DNA from: an uncultured Eubacteriales bacterium
Lineage (GTDB): Bacteria; Bacillota; Clostridia; Oscillospirales; CAG-272
Assembly: GCA_900546315.1 (NCBI GenBank)
Contig: URCP01000032.1
Span: 1-26,846 of the forward strand
Length of the DNA stretch: 26,846 nucleotides
Direction of reading: 5' to 3'
The notes under the pieces are model-generated. The model was given only the letters and a program-made list of their open reading frames with translations. It was not told the origin of the DNA and made no database searches. Of this stretch, positions 23,646 to 26,846 are shown in pieces; position 1 is the first letter of the stretch; every line of letters starts with the position of its first letter. Both the position numbers and the translations under genes were made by a program.

Positions 23646-24098
23646 ATGAGAAAAGCAGGCAAAAAGCTCATTCCCGCGCTCTTCGCGGCGTACATCCTTC
23701 TTCTCTGCGCGGTCTTCTTTCTGAGAGAACCGATCGGCAGGGTGAGGATCAACCTTGTACCGTTCGACACCATCAGAACCTATCTCACAAGGCTTTCCGA
23801 AAACTCGATCAACACCGACATTGTAATGAGAGGAATCTTCGGCAATATCCTGCTGACGCTCCCGCTCGGCGCATTTGCGGCGATGTATGCGGCGCTTCGC
23901 GAAAAGAGCGGAAAGATATTCCTCGCGCTCTCGCTCGCGTTCATCGCGGCGACGGAGCTCTTGCAGTTCGCGTTCCGTATGGGAGAGTGCGACATCGACA
24001 CGATAATGCTGCGGTTTGTCGGCGTCGTTATCGGCTACGGCGTGATACGTCTCACGTCGTCGCTCATCGCGCGCGGACGCGAGGTGGCGGCACGGTAA
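23646..24098 (+). CDS. VanZ-family membrane protein
   Basis: 150 residues with about four hydrophobic segments: 10-26, a helix around GNILLTLPLGAFAAMY, 90-105 (IFLALSLAFIAATELL), and a last one at VVIGYGVI. The first loop has INLVPFDTIRTYL and the C-terminal part has ATELLQFAFRMGECDIDTI followed by GVVIGYGVIRL, the conserved VanZ pattern (E-L-x-Q ... D-I-D ... G-x-x-x-G-Y). VanZ itself gives low-level teicoplanin resistance; most chromosomal relatives have no known role. In place of the usual Asn in the D-x-x-N segment this protein has MLRFVG. ATG 23646 follows GGAGG. It is a single-gene unit with its own promoter and terminator, so no resistance cluster is implied. Confidence 0.88.
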   Translation: MRKAGKKLIPALFAAYILLLCAVFFLREPIGRVRINLVPFDTIRTYLTRLSENSINTDIVMRGIFGNILLTLPLGAFAAMYAALREKSGKIFLALSLAFIAATELLQFAFRMGECDIDTIMLRFVGVVIGYGVIRLTSSLIARGREVAAR

Positions 24099-24111
24099 AC
24101 AGCCGGTACGG

Positions 24112-24152
24112 ACAGGCTGTCGGACTCCCGTCTGACAGCCTGTTGTGTTTTT
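24112..24152 (+). terminator. Terminator after the VanZ-like gene
   Basis: A ten-pair stem ACAGGCTGTC/GACAGCCTGT (24112-24121 with 24134-24143), a 12-base loop, then TGTGTTTTT. Confidence 0.88.
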
Positions 24153-24210
24153 CGATAAACTCCGCGCGGTTTGCGCTCTAAAATTTTTTTGAGTTTTTTT
24201 CAAAAACCTC

Positions 24211-24239
24211 TTGATATTTTCTTTGATTTGTGGTATCAT
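24211..24239 (+). promoter_or_regulatory. Sigma-A promoter of rpsT
   Basis: TTGATA (24211-24216), 17 bases, TATCAT (24234-24239). The leader to rpsT is about 80 bases. Confidence 0.75.
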
Positions 24240-24275
24240 ATATTGAGAAATGCTATTTTCCTGATTCGGTAGCAG

Positions 24276-24292
24276 ACGGCGGTGCCGTTTTT
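24276..24292 (+). promoter_or_regulatory. Small terminator-like hairpin in the rpsT leader
   Basis: ACGGC, GGT, GCCGT (24276-24288) is directly followed by TTTT, 36 bases before the rpsT start. It is short (five pairs, three-base loop), but placed where an attenuator would be. Confidence 0.35.
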
Positions 24293-24327
24293 GCCTCCGG
24301 ACGATGATTTTTAAGGAGGTGAACAGT

Positions 24328-24594
24328 TTGCCTAACATTAAATCCGCTAAGAAGCGCGTGAAGGTTACCGAAAGCAAGACCATGCAGAACAAGATGCTCA
24401 AGTCCGCTCTCAAGACCTGCATGAAGAAGTACGAGGCAGCGCTCGCGTCGGGCGACAAGACCTCGGCTGAGGAGACCTACAAGGTCGCAGTGAAGAAGAT
24501 CGACCAGGCAGTTGCCAAGGGTCTTCTCCATAAGAACAATGCCGCAAGAAAGAAGAGCCAGTACACCGTGAAGCTGAACAAGCTCGGCGCGTAA
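24328..24594 (+). CDS. rpsT: 30S ribosomal protein S20 (bS20), TTG start
   Basis: 88 residues, read as (M)PNIKSAKKRVKVTESKTMQN, the standard start of bS20. The initiation codon is TTG at 24328, preceded seven bases away by AAGGAGGTG, a near-perfect ribosome binding site. The in-frame ATG at 24304 lies before that site and would add eight residues absent from the family. The protein is a Lys-rich helical bundle that binds 16S rRNA early in small-subunit assembly. TTG starts on rpsT are known in other bacteria and fit with autogenous control of translation. The gene stands alone between its own promoter and terminator. Confidence 0.96.
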   Translation: MPNIKSAKKRVKVTESKTMQNKMLKSALKTCMKKYEAALASGDKTSAEETYKVAVKKIDQAVAKGLLHKNNAARKKSQYTVKLNKLGA

Positions 24595-24667
24595 GGTCCT
24601 TATATGACGGTATTACCGTCTGACCGGCATGGACAGGGCTTCGTCCCGGTTCGCATATGTAAATTTT

Positions 24668-24695
24668 GGTGATGAAGTCTTTTCATCACCTTTTT
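24668..24695 (+). terminator. Terminator after rpsT
   Basis: An eight-pair stem GGTGATGA/TCATCACC (24668-24675 with 24683-24690), a seven-base loop, then TTTTT. Two smaller hairpins precede it (GACGGT/ACCGTC near 24609-24623 is one). The T run overlaps the stop codon of the convergent gene. Confidence 0.88.
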
Positions 24696-25587
24696 ACTTT
24701 TCATCGGACTCCTCACGAAAGGCGCAGAGCCTTCCCGCGGCGTCGTATACGGCTCTCGCGGTTCTGCCGCCGACCATCACGCGGACAGCGGTGTATCCGC
24801 CTGTTTGCCCGGTCACCTGTCTCAGTATACCCCTTGATACGTCGTAACCCATGAGAATACGGATGTCAGGCGACGGATGCCCTCCGGAGCTGCCGGCGCG
24901 CGCGCAGAAGAAGCTCGTCAGATGTCCGTCCCATGTCGAGAATACCGCCCTGTAGTTTCCACCGGAGATGACGAATCCTTCTCCGGTTCTGTTGAGACGC
25001 ATGAGCCTCGCGGGCGAGCCGAAGAGCGCCGACGCGAGCTCTTCCGCCCTCTTTGCCGCGAGGTTTTCCCGGCGCTTTGAGACGTCGTCCGTCGGCGGCG
25101 TATATGGCGGGTTATCCGCGGGCTCCGACTTTATATGATCGTCAAGACCGTATCCGGAACCGAGAAGCGAACCTGACACACCCTCCCGCGCGGCGTCGGC
25201 GTCCGCGTATTCTATGGCGGCAAGCCTTCGGAAAAGCGCCGAAAGCCGCCGCAGATTCTCGGCATCGGCTTCGTCAAGTTCATGCGACAGCGCCGTAAGC
25301 GCCGTTTTCACTCTGTCCGCGCAGTCGAGCGACGCCGCGGCGTCACCGAATCTGAGCGCTCCCGCGAGCCGCCCGTTATCGTCCTCCGCCGTCAGATATC
25401 CGTCGAGCGAGTCGGCGCACAGGGTCAGCGCGCGCCGCTCCGACGCCAGACGCTCTGCGTCAAGATTTTTCGTGAGCCGCCTTGATACACCGCCCATTAT
25501 AAACAGCGCTATCGAGACGACAACGAGGAAGGTATAAGCCGTCCTCGGGTCGCGAAGCCCTTCCTTCGCGCTTCTGAATCCGCGCAT
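24694..25587 (-). CDS. Membrane-anchored protein of unknown function
   Basis: 297 residues. A single N-terminal membrane helix (about 19-34, YTFLVVVSIALFIMGG) follows a basic start, so most of the chain should lie outside the membrane. Residues 40-130 are Ala/Leu/Glu/Arg-rich and probably helical. Pro/Asp-rich text follows (EPADNPPYTPPTDDVSKRR). About 175-290 look like an alpha/beta module: RAEELASALFG, GEGFVISGGNYRAVFSTWDG, HLTSFFCAR, TGGYTAVRVMVGG. The order helix, helical bundle, PepSY-like tail recalls the spore-germination protein YpeB, but I cannot show this by motif. ATG 25587 follows AAAGGAG, with a TATAAT -10 box at 25626-25631 but no clear -35. It is divergent from trmL and convergent with rpsT. 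Confidence 0.7.
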   Translation of the reverse strand: MRGFRSAKEGLRDPRTAYTFLVVVSIALFIMGGVSRRLTKNLDAERLASERRALTLCADSLDGYLTAEDDNGRLAGALRFGDAAASLDCADRVKTALTALSHELDEADAENLRRLSALFRRLAAIEYADADAAREGVSGSLLGSGYGLDDHIKSEPADNPPYTPPTDDVSKRRENLAAKRAEELASALFGSPARLMRLNRTGEGFVISGGNYRAVFSTWDGHLTSFFCARAGSSGGHPSPDIRILMGYDVSRGILRQVTGQTGGYTAVRVMVGGRTARAVYDAAGRLCAFREESDEK

Positions 25588-25679
25588 TCCGAATCTCCTT
25601 TCGCCCTGTTGGCATTCCTGACATTATTATAACCGCCGGGCGAAAATTCAATCCATAAAATATAGAAACGGTTTTTATT

Positions 25680-26183
25680 ATGAATGATATAAACATAGTC
25701 CTCGTAGAGCCGGAAATACCGCAGAACACCGGCAACATCGCCCGCACCTGCGCCGCGACCGGCGCTTCGCTGCACCTCGTGAAGCCGCTCGGCTTCGAGA
25801 TCGACGACCGCAAGCTGAAGCGCGCGGGGCTCGATTACTGGGACAAGCTCGACATAACCTATTACGAAGGTCTCGACGATTTCTTCGCGAAGAATCCGGA
25901 CGCGGACTTCTACTGCTTCACGACGAAGGCGCGGCACGTATATTCGGATATAAGCTACCCGAAGCGGGTCTTCCTGATGTTTGGCAAGGAGACAAAGGGA
26001 CTTCCGGAGGAGCTTCTTTTCGCGAACCCGGACAGATGTGTCCGCATACCCATGCGCGACACGCTCCGCTCGCTGAACCTGTCAAACTCCGCCGCCATCG
26101 CGGTGTATGAGGTGTTCAGACAGCGCGGCTTCGAGGGTCTGAGACCGGACGGCGAGCTGACAAAATACCGCTGGGAAGACTGA
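25680..26183 (+). CDS. trmL: tRNA (cytidine(34)-2'-O)-methyltransferase
   Basis: 167 residues, the normal length of TrmL, a minimal SPOUT-fold methyltransferase. It methylates the ribose of wobble base 34 of leucine tRNAs, using S-adenosylmethionine and acting as a dimer in the cytoplasm. Signatures are NIVLVEPEIPQNTGNIARTC near the start, LMFGKETKGLPEELL in the middle, and IPMRDTLRSLNLSNSAAIAV with YEVFRQ near the end, which form the trefoil-knot cofactor site. The start at 25680 is fixed by family length and the N-terminal motif. It has no ribosome binding site (the upstream sequence is AAACGGTTTTTATT) and no convincing promoter, so it may be translated from a very short or leaderless transcript. 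Confidence 0.94.
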   Translation: MNDINIVLVEPEIPQNTGNIARTCAATGASLHLVKPLGFEIDDRKLKRAGLDYWDKLDITYYEGLDDFFAKNPDADFYCFTTKARHVYSDISYPKRVFLMFGKETKGLPEELLFANPDRCVRIPMRDTLRSLNLSNSAAIAVYEVFRQRGFEGLRPDGELTKYRWED

Positions 26184-26228
26184 CTGAAACACTGATTCAA
26201 TATTTCCGAAAAAATATTTTCCACATAC

Positions 26229-26254
26229 CAAACCTTTTCACAAAGATCAGCGTC
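26229..26254 (+). promoter_or_regulatory. ECF-type promoter before the sigma-factor gene
   Basis: CAAACC (26229-26234), 16 bases, CGTC (26251-26254), 44 bases before the sigma start. This resembles the AAC...CGTC pattern of extracytoplasmic-function sigma promoters such as those of B. subtilis SigM and SigW. No sigma-A promoter is evident in the same gap. Confidence 0.5.
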
Positions 26255-26297
26255 TTATGGGCGAAAACCGAAAGCAGTGCGGAAAGGAATCACGGCA

Positions 26298-26846
26298 ATG
26301 AACAAATACTCGGAGAAAAATGATCCCACTCTCGTGGATCTGACCCTTCTCGGTGACGACTCGGCGTTCGAGGAGCTCGTCGTGCGGCATCAGAAGAGGG
26401 TGCTCGGCACGGCGTACAAGGTCACGTCGAACCGCTGGTCGGCTGAGGACGCCGCTCAGGACGCGTTCGTCTCGGCGTGGACGCATCTGTCGGCGCTCGG
26501 TGATCATGCGCGTTTCGGCGCGTGGGTCTGCTCGATCGCGAAGAATCACGCGGTGAGCCTTATGCGTCGATACGCGTGCACCGCGACTGAAGTCAGCCTT
26601 GATCTCTCAGACGGGCTCGAGCCGGCGGACAGGAGCGCGGAAGACGCGGATATCCGCGAGTCGGTTGATTCCCTGAGCGACGTTCTGCGCCGGACCGTGA
26701 AGCTGCACTACTTTGACGGTTACTCGGTAAAGGAGATCGCCTCCATACTGGGCGTTCCGGAAGGAACAATCAAGTGGCGGCTCTCCGAGGCGAGAAAACA
26801 ACTCAGAAAGGGATACGGTATCATGGAAAAAACTTACGACGAGAAC
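26298..26846 (+). CDS. ECF-type sigma-70 family sigma factor (partial, C-terminus outside window)
   Basis: 183 codons are open to the end of the window with no stop. ATG 26298 follows GGAAAGGA. Region 2 spans about 22-91: AFEELVVRHQKRVLGTAYKV, then AEDAAQDAFVSAWTHLSALG (the -10 recognition helix) and FGAWVCSIAKNHAVSLMRR. An acidic linker of about 30 residues follows. Region 4 spans about 123-172: SLSDVLRRTVKLHYFDGYSV, KEIASILGVPEGTIKWRLSE and ARKQLRKG, the -35 binding helix-turn-helix. ECF factors are normally held by an anti-sigma protein encoded next to them; that gene would lie beyond the edge. After region 4 the frame continues (GYGIMEKTYDEN), so either the protein has a C-terminal extension or it ends shortly. 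Its own promoter looks ECF-like, suggesting self-activation. Confidence 0.9.
   Translation, partial: MNKYSEKNDPTLVDLTLLGDDSAFEELVVRHQKRVLGTAYKVTSNRWSAEDAAQDAFVSAWTHLSALGDHARFGAWVCSIAKNHAVSLMRRYACTATEVSLDLSDGLEPADRSAEDADIRESVDSLSDVLRRTVKLHYFDGYSVKEIASILGVPEGTIKWRLSEARKQLRKGYGIMEKTYDEN

Noticed and set aside
1..26846. tRNA genes, CRISPR arrays, insertion sequences, prophage or integration sites
   Set aside because: No cloverleaf-like arm patterns, spaced repeats, transposase or integrase reading frames, or flanking repeats were seen by eye on either strand.

Overview
The window looks like a chromosomal segment of an uncultured, GC-rich member of the Clostridia (Firmicutes/Bacillota). This rests on four things seen in the sequence: strong purine-rich ribosome binding sites before most genes, near-consensus sigma-A promoters (TTGACA, 17 bases, TATAAT) before most transcription units, AT-rich gaps between GC-rich genes, and the gene families present (RpiR/SIS regulator, VanZ-like protein, lipoprotein sugar-binding proteins, a clostridial type of phosphoglycerate dehydrogenase with an ACT tail). 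The species cannot be named. No rRNA, tRNA, CRISPR array, insertion sequence or phage gene was found.

Layout. Bases 1-3047 (minus strand) form an apparent operon: acetate kinase, a small signal-peptide membrane protein, a DUF1015 protein and a serine hydrolase cut off by the window edge. Bases 3131-3744 hold the wreck of a sugar-binding lipoprotein gene that keeps its promoter, start and perhaps its terminator. Bases 3846-6091 (plus) carry an RpiR-type sugar-phosphate sensor and an MFS transporter. HtrA-like protease (6252-7829, plus) meets a binding lipoprotein gene (7920-9422, minus) at a strong two-way terminator. A GDSL/SGNH hydrolase and a second binding lipoprotein follow, each with its own promoter. 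Ribosomal protein S21, then the serine-synthesis pair serC-serA, lie at 12107-14854 (minus). A 62-residue protein (plus) precedes the large rpoB-rpoC operon (15533-23117, minus), which has a leader of about 300 bases. The right end has a VanZ-like gene, rpsT (S20), an unrecognised membrane-anchored protein, trmL and an ECF sigma factor that runs off the window.

How the genes work together. Housekeeping functions (transcription, ribosome, serine synthesis, acetate fermentation) are interleaved with a carbohydrate-related set: one dead and two intact orphan solute-binding lipoproteins, a hydrolase, an RpiR regulator and an MFS carrier. No ABC permease or ATPase gene accompanies the binding proteins, so they must use transport subunits encoded elsewhere or have another role.

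I did not find a clear new multi-gene system. The points most worth a second look are regulatory: a leader-peptide reading frame in the rpoBC leader with a possible opposing small RNA, a perfect 21-base palindrome inside the promoter of a binding-protein gene next to a run of nine G, a hairpin that may carry the ribosome from a distant binding site to the MFS start, an ECF-type promoter before the sigma gene, an acidic tail on RpoB, and a SerA that seems to lack its catalytic glutamate.
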